From an uncultured Bacteroidales bacterium (GTDB taxonomy: Bacteria; Bacteroidota; Bacteroidia; Bacteroidales; UBA932), in NCBI GenBank assembly GCA_945487035.1, contig CALYTI010000005.1, positions 1 to 64,000 on the forward strand: a stretch of DNA of 64,000 bases, in the 5' to 3' direction. Shown piece after piece: positions 1-9,747 of the stretch; positions within the stretch are counted from its first letter, which is position 1; each line of letters opens with the position of its first letter. Under the pieces are notes generated by a model that ran no database searches, was not told the origin of the DNA, and was given only the letters and a program-made list of their open reading frames with translations. The translations under genes and the position numbers were made by a program.

Positions 1-22
1 AGCATCCGCCCACATAGTATCT

Positions 23-2098
23 CTATGATTCGGAATTTTCGTTGATAGATCCATTAACATTGCGATACCACGATACTGTGCTACCATGCTGTTTTATCAA
101 ATCTGGAGCACTGTCTCCATCAATATCAGTAAAATAAAACAAATCATCTGATTCGGAAGTATAAATCATCTGATTTCTATTTACAAAAGTACCCCCAGTA
201 TAAAAATAAAAATTCCATTGAGAGGAATCTTGCTCGTGGAAAGCAAAATCCATATAGCCATCAGAGTTGATATCTGACACTAAGGCACTTGAAAGACTTT
301 TACTTGATGGTAATCCCGACAGTGTTTTTATTCTTGATAGACTACCCGACGATAAATCGAAACGGTAAATATGTAATGATGTACCATCTTTTCTAACCAG
401 ATCTGTCTTTCCATCGGAGTCCATATCAATTGCAGCGATATTGCCATAATCCTCGTAAGAAATATCAAATGGGCTAACCTGATGGCATAATAATTCTCCA
501 CTATTAAGATCTATTATGGAACAATATGAATGGGATGGTCCTAGTGTAGATTGGTTACTACTGATAGTCATCAGTTGTTTTTTGCCATTTCCAAGAAAAC
601 TACCAAACAAAAAAGAGCACCCTATTGGACTATATATGTCGTGTCCAAGTTGAAGCCGTTCTGGAATTACAGCTTGGACACTTATGGAATCAACCGTCCA
701 ACAGGAAGAAACGCCGGAGAACTTGTAAACTTTACTCTCTATCCTTGTACCGGAATTGTCAGCATTCAGGTATCTGATTTTTACTGCTTCATCAAAACCA
801 TCTCCATCAATATCTGCAGGAACTAGTTTCTGAAATCCATCTTCAGCTTCTATTTCCAAATATGATGCGTTGGGTCCGATTTTGGGAGTAATAAGCAATC
901 GAGAATGCGAATCAAAATAATTGCCTTGAATGGGGTCATTTTCATACATTATCATTCCTGATGAATATGAATCCCTCAAAAAAGTCCCAGACAAACAGAT
1001 CCAATTTTGTGGTGAGGAGACATTGAACGGCAAAGTAAAAAAACCTCCAAATAGCAATACATCATCCCCAGTTTCTGAATAATAAAAGCGAACAGGATTG
1101 AGATATTCCTCTTCATTTATGCAATTTATGGATGTTAATACCGTAGTACCATTATGCGAAGACCTCGTAAAAGAATAACGCATCAACTCTCTGCTCTCAT
1201 CATAACTTGCAATTGATGTCAACACAAGAGGATTTGAAATTGCTATGCCCGCCCTATACTGAACAACGATATCTTCTCGATTCTCATATGTAAAAGAAAT
1301 TGATGCATGGCTATTCCCATTATTATCAAAGCCATACTCTATAGTTTTGATGTAATCATGATTACCCTGTCTTTCGTAGTTAAAACAAATCCGATTACCA
1401 TCTGCATCTTCAATCTCAACCAAAGGAAAAGAATCAGACACTTGGCGAGGATTAATCTGTTTGAAAACCGCTTTTCGTCCATCTGGATATGAAACATCAA
1501 ATCTATCAAATGAATATCCTACACTCGTATCAAAAGGACGACTATGATGAACAAGTATTCTACTTCTAGCAGTTTCCAGCTCATAATATGTCGGGAGCGT
1601 CATTCCTTGGACCAACCTTTCTCCATCCAATTCGTACACACAATCACTTCCGCTTGTTGCTGCAGGTTTTGCATCTCCATCGAAATAAAGTGTTTTATTA
1701 CATATTTTAATACGTGAAATCCCCGAAATGTTCCATCCCCAAGCGACATCGCCTTCTCCGGACTGACTATTATATACTATTGATAAAGCCGGAACAAGAT
1801 TATAATCTGAGGCAACGGGAATATTCAAACTATACACCTTCCCGCCACTTTCGGTTACCATAGTCTGAATAGGAATAGAGCCAACCGATGCTCCTTCATC
1901 TAATATATAGCTAATGTCATTTGATTCATTGATAGCAGTTCTTACTCCACGCAACCTCTCATCCTCAAGAACCATTCTTCGTTCAATTCTATTTCCCGCC
2001 TCATCATAAAAATACCCGTGCTTAGATTGAGCAAAGGAAGAAATAGAAAACGCAATAGCAAATAGAGTCAATTGCAGTTGTAGACAAAACCTTTTCAT
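23..2098 (-). CDS. SpvB-like / FG-GAP repeat secreted protein (possibly truncated RHS-type protein)
   Basis: A 691-residue protein with a signal peptide (about residues 1-23, ending SSFAQ), a short YDEAGNRI segment of the YD/RHS type, then an SpvB-like N-terminal domain. Four Asp-rich calcium-loop motifs of the FG-GAP/VCBS type follow: DIDGDGFDEA near residue 431, DMDSDGKTD near 561, DINSDGYMD near 612 and DIDGDSAPD near 659. In relatives this module leads into a long RHS/YD core; here the frame ends at a TAG at 23-25 after NENSES, so the protein is short for that family. The gene starts 8 bases after the xseA stop and is visibly more AT-rich than its neighbours, which suggests horizontal gain. 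Exported or surface role likely; substrate unknown. Confidence 0.75.
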   Translation of the reverse strand: MKRFCLQLQLTLFAIAFSISSFAQSKHGYFYDEAGNRIERRMVLEDERLRGVRTAINESNDISYILDEGASVGSIPIQTMVTESGGKVYSLNIPVASDYNLVPALSIVYNSQSGEGDVAWGWNISGISRIKICNKTLYFDGDAKPAATSGSDCVYELDGERLVQGMTLPTYYELETARSRILVHHSRPFDTSVGYSFDRFDVSYPDGRKAVFKQINPRQVSDSFPLVEIEDADGNRICFNYERQGNHDYIKTIEYGFDNNGNSHASISFTYENREDIVVQYRAGIAISNPLVLTSIASYDESRELMRYSFTRSSHNGTTVLTSINCINEEEYLNPVRFYYSETGDDVLLFGGFFTLPFNVSSPQNWICLSGTFLRDSYSSGMIMYENDPIQGNYFDSHSRLLITPKIGPNASYLEIEAEDGFQKLVPADIDGDGFDEAVKIRYLNADNSGTRIESKVYKFSGVSSCWTVDSISVQAVIPERLQLGHDIYSPIGCSFLFGSFLGNGKKQLMTISSNQSTLGPSHSYCSIIDLNSGELLCHQVSPFDISYEDYGNIAAIDMDSDGKTDLVRKDGTSLHIYRFDLSSGSLSRIKTLSGLPSSKSLSSALVSDINSDGYMDFAFHEQDSSQWNFYFYTGGTFVNRNQMIYTSESDDLFYFTDIDGDSAPDLIKQHGSTVSWYRNVNGSINENSES

Positions 2099-2106
2099 AA
2101 ATCACA

Positions 2107-3204
2107 TCATTTTATGCTTTCCACTTTAACCTGTACCGTTCCGTCAGAGAACAAAATCCGCAGCGTATCGTCAGCGGAAACATCAGAAGCAGACTTGACA
2201 ATATGCCCACCCGAATCAACTATCAACGAGTAACCCCTTTGAAGGACTTTGCGGGGGTCGGCTTCGCGGATGCGGCGCTCCAGTTCGTCAATTTTGGACA
2301 GGCGGGAGGAAATTTTATTTGCAAAAGCGAGCTTCAGCCGGTTGGCAAGATAAGTCAGGCGTTCATCCTCCTGAGCATAAAGGTCAATGAATTCATCCGC
2401 AAGGGCGGTAGGAGTCTTCACAAAGGCGTGCGCCACCATATCCGCAACCGAATGGTCCCGGTCGTGGCCGATGGCGGTATAGACAGGAATAAGGCAGCGG
2501 GCGATGGCAGCCGCCATATCGTAATCATCAAAGCAGGCAAGGTCAAGCCTGGAGCCTCCGCCGCGCATAATCAGCACCGCATCGAATTGCTTCGGGTCAA
2601 TTGCAGATAGGGCCTCGCTCACGGACTGAGGGGCTGCCGCCCCCTGCATAGTTGCCGGGAAAAGAGTCACCTTGAACACGAAACCGTATCCGTTCTCTTC
2701 AAGATGACGGCAGAAATCCCCGTAGCCGGCAGCATCCGGAGCGGAAACCACAGCAAGGCTGTAAGGCAGGGCTGGCAGCTCAAGTTCTTTCTGAAGCTCC
2801 ATAAGGCCCTCCTTCTCAAGCCTCTCTATGGTCTGGCGCTTCCTGAGCTCCGCATCGCCCACGGCAAATTCCGCATTGATATCGTCAATCACCAGACTGA
2901 GGCCGTAGAGCTCGGAATAATTGACCTGGGCACGGGCCATGATCTGCTGACCTGCGGCAAGACGGGTCCCCGAAGCCTGCTCGAAAAAGGCCGACAGGAA
3001 CTTGAAACGGGAGCTCCAAATCATAGCCTTGACCTTGGCAAGCTGCACTCCCCTCTCGCTCTGGACGAGTTCGAGGTAGCAATGACCGTTGGTGCGCACC
3101 TGCATCGAGGCAATCTCCGCCTTAACCCAGACCCTGTCCGGGAAAAGTTCGAAGAGACCTTCCCTGATCTCTCTCTGAAGCGTCAAGAGATCGTAGCAGT
3201 CCAT
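2107..3204 (-). CDS. xseA: Exodeoxyribonuclease VII large subunit
   Basis: Large subunit of exonuclease VII, a single-strand DNA exonuclease working with XseB in repair. The 365-residue protein has an N-terminal OB-fold (about residues 10-100, including VWVKAEI and GHCYLEL) and the family's catalytic core with MRGGGSRLDLACFDD, IGHDRDHSVAD and KTPTALA. The chosen ATG (3202-3204) shares its A with the TAA stop of der, giving a TAATG coupling; an upstream in-frame ATG at 3237 would overlap der by 34 bases and adds residues not usual for the family. No xseB is seen here. It is the last gene of the engB-prs-der group. Confidence 0.95.
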   Translation of the reverse strand: MDCYDLLTLQREIREGLFELFPDRVWVKAEIASMQVRTNGHCYLELVQSERGVQLAKVKAMIWSSRFKFLSAFFEQASGTRLAAGQQIMARAQVNYSELYGLSLVIDDINAEFAVGDAELRKRQTIERLEKEGLMELQKELELPALPYSLAVVSAPDAAGYGDFCRHLEENGYGFVFKVTLFPATMQGAAAPQSVSEALSAIDPKQFDAVLIMRGGGSRLDLACFDDYDMAAAIARCLIPVYTAIGHDRDHSVADMVAHAFVKTPTALADEFIDLYAQEDERLTYLANRLKLAFANKISSRLSKIDELERRIREADPRKVLQRGYSLIVDSGGHIVKSASDVSADDTLRILFSDGTVQVKVESIK

Positions 3205-4511
3205 TATTTCTGGCGGAAGAATATCTGAATAGGGCAACCGGTAAGGTCAAAGTTCTCACGCAGCTTATTCTCCAGGAAGCGCTTGTACGGCTCCTTGATG
3301 TATTGAGGCAGATTGCAGAAGAACGCAAATGCCGGGAAGCGCGTAGGCAGCTGGGTGATATATTTGATTTTCACATACTTGCCCTTGATTGAAGGAGGCG
3401 GGGTCTCCTCGATTATCGGAAGCATTGCTTCGTTGATGCGCGCGGTCGGAATCTTCGTACTGTAGTTCTCATATACCCTGGTAACAGCGTCCAGCACATC
3501 CTGGATGCGGGTCATCTTAAGCACGGAAGTAAAGATAATCGGCACATCGGTGAACGGTGCCAGGCGGGAGCGGAGGGTCTGCTCGTAAACCTTGAGCGTA
3601 TTGCTGTCCTTGATGAAAAGGTCCCATTTGTTGACCACCAGTACGACTCCCTTGCGGTTCTTGAGGATAAGGTTGAAGATATTCATATCCTGAGCCTCCA
3701 TTCCGGTGGTGGCATCAATCATCATAATGCACACATCCGAATGCTCGATGGCACGGATGGAGCGCATCACGGAATAGAACTCCAGGTCTTCGTGAACCTT
3801 GGCTTTGCGGCGTATGCCGGCAGTATCCACAAGCATAAACTCGTGGCCGAACTTGTTGTAATAGGTCTCGATGGCATCGCGGGTGGTGCCGGCCACCGGA
3901 GTTACGATGTTGCGGTCCGTGCCGAGCAGGGCATTGGTAAGCGAGGATTTGCCCACATTAGGCTTTCCCACTATCGCTATTCGCGGAAGTCCCGCATAAG
4001 GGTCCTCGGTCTGGACATCTTCCGGAAGCACCTTCACTATGGCATCCAGCAGGTCGCCCGTGCCCGAACCGTTGGCTGCGGAGATGCTGAAGAGTTCGCC
4101 CAGTCCCATAGAATAGAACTGATACGCGTCATACATCTTCTCTCCGCTGTCCACTTTGTTTACGGCAAGAATCACAGGCTTCTTGGCCCTGCGGAGCACA
4201 TCTGCGATTTCGGCATCGTAGTCCGTCACTCCTGTCGCGGCTTCGACCATAAAGAGAATCACATCCGCTTCATTGATGGCAATCTGGACCTGCTCACGGA
4301 TGGCAGCCTCGAAAACATCGTCGGAATTGGTGGTGTAACCGCCGGTATCCACTACCGAGAATTCGCGGCCGCACCACTCGCAACGGCCGTAATGGCGGTC
4401 GCGGGTAACGCCCGAAATATCGTCCACAATTGCCTGGCGCATGCCGACAAGACGGTTGAAAAGGGTTGATTTGCCGACATTAGGCCGGCCTACTATTGCT
4501 ACCAGACTCAT
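3204..4511 (-). CDS. der: Ribosome biogenesis GTPase Der (EngA)
   Basis: Essential double-GTPase that acts in 50S ribosomal subunit assembly. The 435-residue protein has two G domains in series: the first has GRPNVGKST at the N terminus, DTGG and NKVD; the second has GKPNVGKSS near residue 182, DTAG and NKWD. A C-terminal KH-like domain follows ([18 protein letters not shown] and the conserved [15 protein letters not shown]). Length is normal for the family. Its ATG overlaps the upstream small gene's TGA (ATGA), and its TAA overlaps the xseA ATG, so the genes are translationally coupled. Confidence 0.98.
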   Translation of the reverse strand: MSLVAIVGRPNVGKSTLFNRLVGMRQAIVDDISGVTRDRHYGRCEWCGREFSVVDTGGYTTNSDDVFEAAIREQVQIAINEADVILFMVEAATGVTDYDAEIADVLRRAKKPVILAVNKVDSGEKMYDAYQFYSMGLGELFSISAANGSGTGDLLDAIVKVLPEDVQTEDPYAGLPRIAIVGKPNVGKSSLTNALLGTDRNIVTPVAGTTRDAIETYYNKFGHEFMLVDTAGIRRKAKVHEDLEFYSVMRSIRAIEHSDVCIMMIDATTGMEAQDMNIFNLILKNRKGVVLVVNKWDLFIKDSNTLKVYEQTLRSRLAPFTDVPIIFTSVLKMTRIQDVLDAVTRVYENYSTKIPTARINEAMLPIIEETPPPSIKGKYVKIKYITQLPTRFPAFAFFCNLPQYIKEPYKRFLENKLRENFDLTGCPIQIFFRQK

Positions 4512-4756
4512 TTTTCTTTCTTTTTTTCATCAAACAAACCGCACTCCTTGCAGGCTTCGGAATAGTTTCCGTCGCAATGCTTTTTGTGGAGGGCGGCATC
4601 CTCATCCTTGAAACAGCGAATTCCGCGCTTGCGCATCTCAGGGTTCGAGCCCACATCGTACTTCGGGAACTCCCCGTCCTTTTTCAGGACGAAGACAAAC
4701 ATTCCCAGCACGGCAAGGCCGAGAACCACAACGGCGGCAAGGACAGTCGTCAGCAT
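4508..4756 (-). CDS. Small single-pass membrane protein with a four-cysteine cytosolic or periplasmic tail
   Basis: An 82-residue protein. Residues 3-24 form one hydrophobic segment, followed by a soluble tail with Cys48, Cys61, Cys69 and Cys72 plus His57 and His60, and a Lys-rich end. The Cys/His spacing could bind a metal or iron-sulphur centre, or form disulphides, but no family assignment is made. The ORF is convincing because both ends overlap neighbours: its ATG overlaps the prs stop (TGATG) and its TGA overlaps the der ATG (ATGA). Function unknown; the location suggests co-expression with ribosome-assembly and nucleotide genes. Confidence 0.85.
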   Translation of the reverse strand: MLTTVLAAVVVLGLAVLGMFVFVLKKDGEFPKYDVGSNPEMRKRGIRCFKDEDAALHKKHCDGNYSEACKECGLFDEKKKEK

Positions 4757-5727
4757 CAGCGGTCAAATTCGTCACTGATTGTTTCGTAATTGTAAACCTT
4801 GTGGATGATGGAAGCGAAAACCGGAGCCATTGAGACTATCTTGATTTTCTCATCGTCCGCAAGTTCAGGATGCGCAATCGTGTCGGTGATGAAGAGTTCC
4901 TTGAGGGCGGATTTATGGATGCGCTCCACAGCCTCTCCGCTGAGCACTCCGTGGGTGGCCACGGCGCGCACGCTCGAAGCGCCCATCTCCATGAGAAGGT
5001 CGGCAGCCTTGCAGAGGGTGCCGGCAGTGTCTATCATATCATCCACAATCACGATGTTGCGGTCCTTGATTTCTCCAATGGCCGTCATCTTGGAAACCAC
5101 ATTGGCGCGGGCCCTCTCCTTGTGGCAGATGACCACCGGACAGCCCAGGCGGCGGGCATAGAGGTCCGCCCTTTTGGTTCCTCCCATGTCAGGGGCGGCT
5201 ATTGAGAGATTCTCGATATTCATCGAAGCAAGCACAGGCAGGAAGACCTTGGAGCCATAGACATGGTCCACAGGGATGTCGAAGAAGCCTTGAATCTGCT
5301 GGGCGTGAAGGTCACAGGTCATCACGCGGTCTGCCCCGGCGCTGCGCAGAAGGTTGGCAACGAGCTTGGCGGCAATCGAAACCCTCGGACGGTCCTTGCG
5401 GTCCTGACGGGCCCAGCCGAAGTAAGGAATCACCGAAATAACCTGGTCGGCGGAAGCCCTCTTGGCGGCATCGATGCTCATCAGCAGTTCCATCAGATTG
5501 TCAGCGGGAGGGGTGGTGGACTGAATGATGAAGACCTTTGCGCCACGCACGCTTTCATCGTACTGAGGCTGGAATTCCCCATCACTGAAAGGAGTAATCG
5601 AGAGTGCACCAAGGTGCAGCTGCGGTTCATCCTGATAGCGGATTTCATTGAGTCCATCGATTACTTTCTGAGCGAAGACCTTGGATGCCCGGCAGGCAAA
5701 GACTTCCATTCTGTGGCTGTGCTGCAT
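4756..5727 (-). CDS. prs: Ribose-phosphate pyrophosphokinase
   Basis: Makes PRPP from ribose 5-phosphate and ATP for nucleotide, histidine, tryptophan and NAD synthesis. The 323-residue protein shows the family's ATP-binding loop region (YFGWARQDRKDRPR), the metal- and substrate-binding segment around CDLHAQQIQGFFDIPVD, and the PRPP-binding loop IVDDMIDTAGT near residue 230. Length fits class I enzymes. It starts 2 bases after the engB stop and its TGA overlaps the next ATG, so it belongs to the engB operon. Confidence 0.97.
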   Translation of the reverse strand: MQHSHRMEVFACRASKVFAQKVIDGLNEIRYQDEPQLHLGALSITPFSDGEFQPQYDESVRGAKVFIIQSTTPPADNLMELLMSIDAAKRASADQVISVIPYFGWARQDRKDRPRVSIAAKLVANLLRSAGADRVMTCDLHAQQIQGFFDIPVDHVYGSKVFLPVLASMNIENLSIAAPDMGGTKRADLYARRLGCPVVICHKERARANVVSKMTAIGEIKDRNIVIVDDMIDTAGTLCKAADLLMEMGASSVRAVATHGVLSGEAVERIHKSALKELFITDTIAHPELADDEKIKIVSMAPVFASIIHKVYNYETISDEFDR

Positions 5728-5729
5728 AT

Positions 5730-6326
5730 TTATAGTGTATTAAGTATTGATTCTATATATGAGAGTATTTCTTCCCTTCCGGCCCCGGTTTCGGAAGAAC
5801 TGGTAAACATAGGAGGCAGTTCCTCCCAGTCCTGCGAAAGAATACGGCAGTCGGCCTCGATCTGGGCCTTCAGCACATTGGGTCCGCGTTTGTCGCATTT
5901 GGTAAAGATGAGCGCGAAGGGAACCTCGTGTATGGCCAGGTTGTGGATGAAGTCAAGGTCAATCCGGCCTATGTCGTGACGGCTGTCCACCAGAACGAAG
6001 AGGCAGGTAAGGTCCGGACTTTCCATTATGTAGTCATTTATTACCTTTGCTATAGCCTCGCGCCCCTTCTTCCCTACATTGGCGAAACCGTAGCCCGGCA
6101 GATCAACGAGATACCAATTATCGTTTATCAGGAAATGGTTTACCACCTTGGTTTTGCCCGGGGTGGAAGATGTCATTGCCAGCTTGCGATTGGCGCATAG
6201 CATATTGATAAGGCTGGACTTCCCGACGTTGCTCCGGCCTATGAACGCAAACTCCGGAAGACGCCTTGCGGGTCTTTTATCGGGGCTGGTACTGCTGCCG
6301 GCAAATGTGGCACTCTTAATCTTCAT
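5730..6326 (-). CDS. engB: Ribosome biogenesis GTP-binding protein YsxC/EngB
   Basis: Small essential GTPase of late 50S assembly. The 198-residue protein has G1 FIGRSNVGKSSL, G3 DLPGYGFANVG and G4 TKCD, ending after a typical SSSETGAGREEIL switch/G5 region. A longer in-frame extension reaches 6545 but would overlap the end of the sensor kinase gene; the ATG at 6326 was chosen because the family starts close to this point (MKIKSATFAG), a clear Shine-Dalgarno-like AGGAGGAAG lies directly before it, and a promoter sits between it and the kinase stop. First gene of the engB-prs-der-xseA unit. Confidence 0.96.
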   Translation of the reverse strand: MKIKSATFAGSSTSPDKRPARRLPEFAFIGRSNVGKSSLINMLCANRKLAMTSSTPGKTKVVNHFLINDNWYLVDLPGYGFANVGKKGREAIAKVINDYIMESPDLTCLFVLVDSRHDIGRIDLDFIHNLAIHEVPFALIFTKCDKRGPNVLKAQIEADCRILSQDWEELPPMFTSSSETGAGREEILSYIESILNTL

Positions 6327-6347
6327 CTTCCTCCTGCGTAAGCGCCG

Positions 6348-6378
6348 CAAATATAGCAAAAAACTTCGTTGAAAGCAA
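6348..6378 (-). promoter_or_regulatory. Bacteroidetes-type promoter of engB
   Basis: On the minus strand a -7 box TATATTTG (6348-6355) is preceded by TTG (6376-6378) with a 20-base spacer, a good match to the TTG-N19-21-TAnnTTTG consensus. The -33 part touches the kinase stop codon. The predicted transcript starts about 15 bases before the engB ATG. Confidence 0.7.
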
Positions 6379-9300
6379 TCAGAGCTTAGGGTACTGAATC
6401 GTGAAGCAGGCGCCACCCAGCCTGAAACTGCGGCTGTAGCTGATGGAAGCTCCGCAACGCTCCAATATGCTGCGGCAAATGGACAGACCCAGTCCGCTTC
6501 CGCTGCTCTTGGTAGTGAAGCGAGGGGTGAAGAGTTTCTCGACATTGCTTTCGTCCACGCCCGGGCCGTTGTCTTCGAAGACTATTTCATAATAATCCGG
6601 CTGGGCTCCATTGCGAAGGGATACGGCAATCTTTGCGTCCTCCCTGCCTTCGCAGGCCTGCACCGCATTGTTGAGCAGATTCACAAAAACACGCACAAGC
6701 TGAGGACGCGGGCCGCTGATGACTGTACCAGGAAGACCGAGATACTCGAATTCCACACCCGGACGCGAATCATACATTCCGACCTCCTCCTGCAACAGCT
6801 CATCAAGCTTGATTTCCACAGGTTCCTCCGCATAGAGGCGGGCAAAGTCCGAGAACTGGTTGGCGGTGTCGGTAAGTACCTCGATGTGGTCGAGCAGGAC
6901 CTTTGCCATCTCGTCGAATCGCAGCTGCCAGTTAGGATCTCCCAAGGCTTTAAGTCTCTGCACCCTCTGGATTTGCAGTTGCATTGGGGTGAGCGGGTTC
7001 TTGATTTCGTGGGCTACATTGCGGGCCATCTCACTCCAGGCCTTGTCACGCTCAGCCTGGGCAAGGCTGCGTGAACTTGCCACCAAGTCATCGACCATAC
7101 GGTTGTAGGACTCCACCAGAGGCTTGAGCTCATCATCGTGCTCATAGACCAGATGTTCGAGCCCGTTCACATCACCGGCATCCATCTTGGTTCTCATCTC
7201 GGACAGAGGCTTGAATATGCGGTCAACCAGCAGGGAAACCAGCAGGGAACTGAATATCATCAGCACGAGATACATCACCACAATCGAAACGGTATGCATA
7301 ACGGCATCCCACTCGAAATCGTAGGTCGTATCGACATAAGGCGAGGCAAAGAGGCAAAGCACTTCGCCTTCAGCATCCATAATAGGCGCATACATAGTGT
7401 AGATGCGCTTGCTGCCATAACGCTCGCGGAAGATGCTGAAGCCCCTGTTGTGGAACATTATCTCATCATAGGCATTGCCGTTCATCCGGCATCCCACTAT
7501 CATCCTGTCGAAAATCTCAGGAGTAGTGGACATAAACACCCTTCCGTCAGGGCGGAAGAGGGAGATATCGGACATAGTATTGTCGGAGACACGGCGCAGA
7601 ATCAGCATAGTCTCGCGGGAGGTCAAATCATCAGGAGAAGAGATATTGCGCAGACTGCTCTGCAGCATATTGCGAATGGAATTGGCCTTGTCAGACATCA
7701 TTCTGCGCGAATTTATTTCATTCCTGTTATAGACAAAGGTGACGCTGACTACGGCCAGGGTCGCCATCGTAATGCTGAGAGATACCATCAGCACAATGGA
7801 AACCACAGTCTTGAAATAATGCTTTTCGTGTGTCTGTTCCCGTTTTCCTCTCTTCGGGAAAAAGCTAAGGATGAAATAGAGCATCATCGCTACCACGATA
7901 ATGGCAAGTGTGTTGCGCAAATCACCGTGGTTGATTCTGGAAATCACAATATACTCCTGTTCTCCTACCGTATTGACATAGTGTATATATCCGCCGGAAG
8001 AGAAATGGCAGAGTTCCCCGCTTGCAAACTTCTGTTCCAGGTCGGGAGTCAATTTGCTCGGATAGGCATAGACTCCCTTGTAGTATTGCCTTTCATTGCC
8101 CTTGTATTTGGCATAGCTGAAAAACGCCGGAATCACATCCTTCCCGTCCTCAGGGGAAAGCACCGCCTTGAAGGCATCCCTGTTGCCCATATCCTTTGGC
8201 TCCAGGCTTATGTATAAAGTATTCTGCCCCTTGTCCGGAGTAAAATAATGGAAAGCGCCCACATAACGGCACCTCTGCCCTGACTGGGGAGCATAATAGA
8301 AGCGCGAACCGGGAGCAATCTGCACTCCGTCATTCAGTCCGAACTCCACTGCATTCCCGCCAATCTGGACATTCATATTATAGGTTTTGAGTATGCGGAA
8401 GAAATACTTGTCTGCAAGCTGCTGCAGAGCCACAGGTGTATATTCCTCGGATTCGGCAGCCCTGGCGAGCTCGTCGTCATAAGCTATCTGCCTTTCAACC
8501 CTCCTCAGATGATTCTCCAGGGTAAAGTCGCGGTCGTTGGCAAGAGTCTCAGCCCATTGGGAGATAATCATCTCTTCCTTCTGGAATCCCAGGTATGAGG
8601 TAATGCTGACCAGATAGATTGCCACCAGAGTTGATGTTATCACTTTTCCCAATATGGTAAAAACATTGAAAAAGCGCAGCAACTGGACCAGCAGGACCAG
8701 ACCGGTAAACATCAGAAGGAAGGAAATATAAACTATACCCGTCTCTACGCCTATCTGCCCTATCTTGTAGAGCTGCATAGTGATATGGGTATAGGTTATT
8801 ATCTCGGAAATATTGAAATATGCCAGAACGACAAAAACCAGCACGGCCAGAATAAGGACTATTCTGAATATGGTCTGCGCCTTGACTGTCTTCAGGCGTC
8901 TCCATATGTCCTCCCTGGTTTCGTACAAAGCCATAGCGACAAAGAAGACCATAAGGTTGAGTACCAGCACAGGCAGTATAATGGTGATTTCACCTTGCAG
9001 CACAGGATGACGGTTAAGCGCCCAGGCCATTGCGCCAAACATCAGTGCAATGTCAAGCAGGCAGCGCTTCAGAGTCGGCATTGACGAGATGGAAAGCAGC
9101 AGACCGGAACAGAACAACAGGAAGGCCAGCCATACCAGATTGGCCGGCAGGGCGCTTTTGACCGGCATAGCGTCAAATATGACACTGAACCGCGGTTCGC
9201 CATTAATGACTACAGGACTGCCTTCCCCGGTCGGAAGAGGCACAATCTTGTAGCCGGAATCAATTCTGTACCGCTTGTTGTCCCCCACATTCAGCCCGAC

Positions 9301-9747
9301 TAGCACCTTCACATTTCCTTGTGTTATCCGCTTTACCAGATAGGACTTGGAGCCCATCCTCAGCAAGGTATATTCATCGCCAACGGCAGCCAGAGGAGAC
9401 TTCACCCTCGCTCTCGGGTTGGCCAGACGATGGTAGGAATTGCTCGGTATGATTTCGTCACTGCTTATCGGGAACTGGTTGACCCAGGACTGGAGACGGT
9501 CGGAGACATAGCGATACACCACCATATCCTCCGGGACCTTGCCCAAATCCAGCCACTGCTCAGGGTCGGCTTCCAAAGCCTGAACGGCAAATTTGTCAAG
9601 TTTCTTAAGTCTGGATTTGACTACATTTTCGACCCTCTTTGCTGCCAGAGAGGTATCTCCCTTCATCTGAGGCAGGAAGAAAGAGACTACGACCAGCAGC
9701 ATAGCCACTGTAATCAGTATGCGGGACAGGACGGTTTTGTGTTTCAT
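6379..9747 (-). CDS. Large multi-pass sensor histidine kinase, NtrY-like
   Basis: A 1122-residue membrane sensor kinase. It has an N-terminal membrane anchor (residues 9-26), an extracytoplasmic domain, a block of six or seven membrane helices from about residue 200 to 385, a second large extracytoplasmic domain, two more helices near 625-685, a third sensor region, and a last helix near 850. Then come a HAMP domain, the phosphorylation site NVAHEIKNPLTPM (His near 911) and an HATPase domain with NLLNNAVQA, DNGPGVDE and SSGSGLGLSICRS. Order and helix count resemble NtrY-like kinases of Bacteroidetes but it is unusually elaborate. Its ATG overlaps the rlmH TGA. The likely partner is the NtrC-type regulator at 12379-13527. 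Signal unknown. Confidence 0.93.
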   Translation of the reverse strand: MKHKTVLSRILITVAMLLVVVSFFLPQMKGDTSLAAKRVENVVKSRLKKLDKFAVQALEADPEQWLDLGKVPEDMVVYRYVSDRLQSWVNQFPISSDEIIPSNSYHRLANPRARVKSPLAAVGDEYTLLRMGSKSYLVKRITQGNVKVLVGLNVGDNKRYRIDSGYKIVPLPTGEGSPVVINGEPRFSVIFDAMPVKSALPANLVWLAFLLFCSGLLLSISSMPTLKRCLLDIALMFGAMAWALNRHPVLQGEITIILPVLVLNLMVFFVAMALYETREDIWRRLKTVKAQTIFRIVLILAVLVFVVLAYFNISEIITYTHITMQLYKIGQIGVETGIVYISFLLMFTGLVLLVQLLRFFNVFTILGKVITSTLVAIYLVSITSYLGFQKEEMIISQWAETLANDRDFTLENHLRRVERQIAYDDELARAAESEEYTPVALQQLADKYFFRILKTYNMNVQIGGNAVEFGLNDGVQIAPGSRFYYAPQSGQRCRYVGAFHYFTPDKGQNTLYISLEPKDMGNRDAFKAVLSPEDGKDVIPAFFSYAKYKGNERQYYKGVYAYPSKLTPDLEQKFASGELCHFSSGGYIHYVNTVGEQEYIVISRINHGDLRNTLAIIVVAMMLYFILSFFPKRGKREQTHEKHYFKTVVSIVLMVSLSITMATLAVVSVTFVYNRNEINSRRMMSDKANSIRNMLQSSLRNISSPDDLTSRETMLILRRVSDNTMSDISLFRPDGRVFMSTTPEIFDRMIVGCRMNGNAYDEIMFHNRGFSIFRERYGSKRIYTMYAPIMDAEGEVLCLFASPYVDTTYDFEWDAVMHTVSIVVMYLVLMIFSSLLVSLLVDRIFKPLSEMRTKMDAGDVNGLEHLVYEHDDELKPLVESYNRMVDDLVASSRSLAQAERDKAWSEMARNVAHEIKNPLTPMQLQIQRVQRLKALGDPNWQLRFDEMAKVLLDHIEVLTDTANQFSDFARLYAEEPVEIKLDELLQEEVGMYDSRPGVEFEYLGLPGTVISGPRPQLVRVFVNLLNNAVQACEGREDAKIAVSLRNGAQPDYYEIVFEDNGPGVDESNVEKLFTPRFTTKSSGSGLGLSICRSILERCGASISYSRSFRLGGACFTIQYPKL

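Noticed and set aside
2203..2610. Open frames opposite xseA and similar long antisense frames elsewhere (for example 13487-14461 and 24940-26430)
   Set aside because: They lie opposite genes with clear family motifs, have no recognisable domains, and arise from codon bias on the coding strand.
4600..4680. GGGTTCGAGCCC-like segment as a tRNA T-arm
   Set aside because: It lies inside the small membrane protein gene and no acceptor or anticodon arm can be drawn; no other tRNA was found.
6327..6545. N-terminal extension of engB by 73 codons
   Set aside because: It would overlap the C-terminal coding part of the sensor kinase, is Ser/Arg-rich and unlike the family; an RBS and promoter support the start at 6326.
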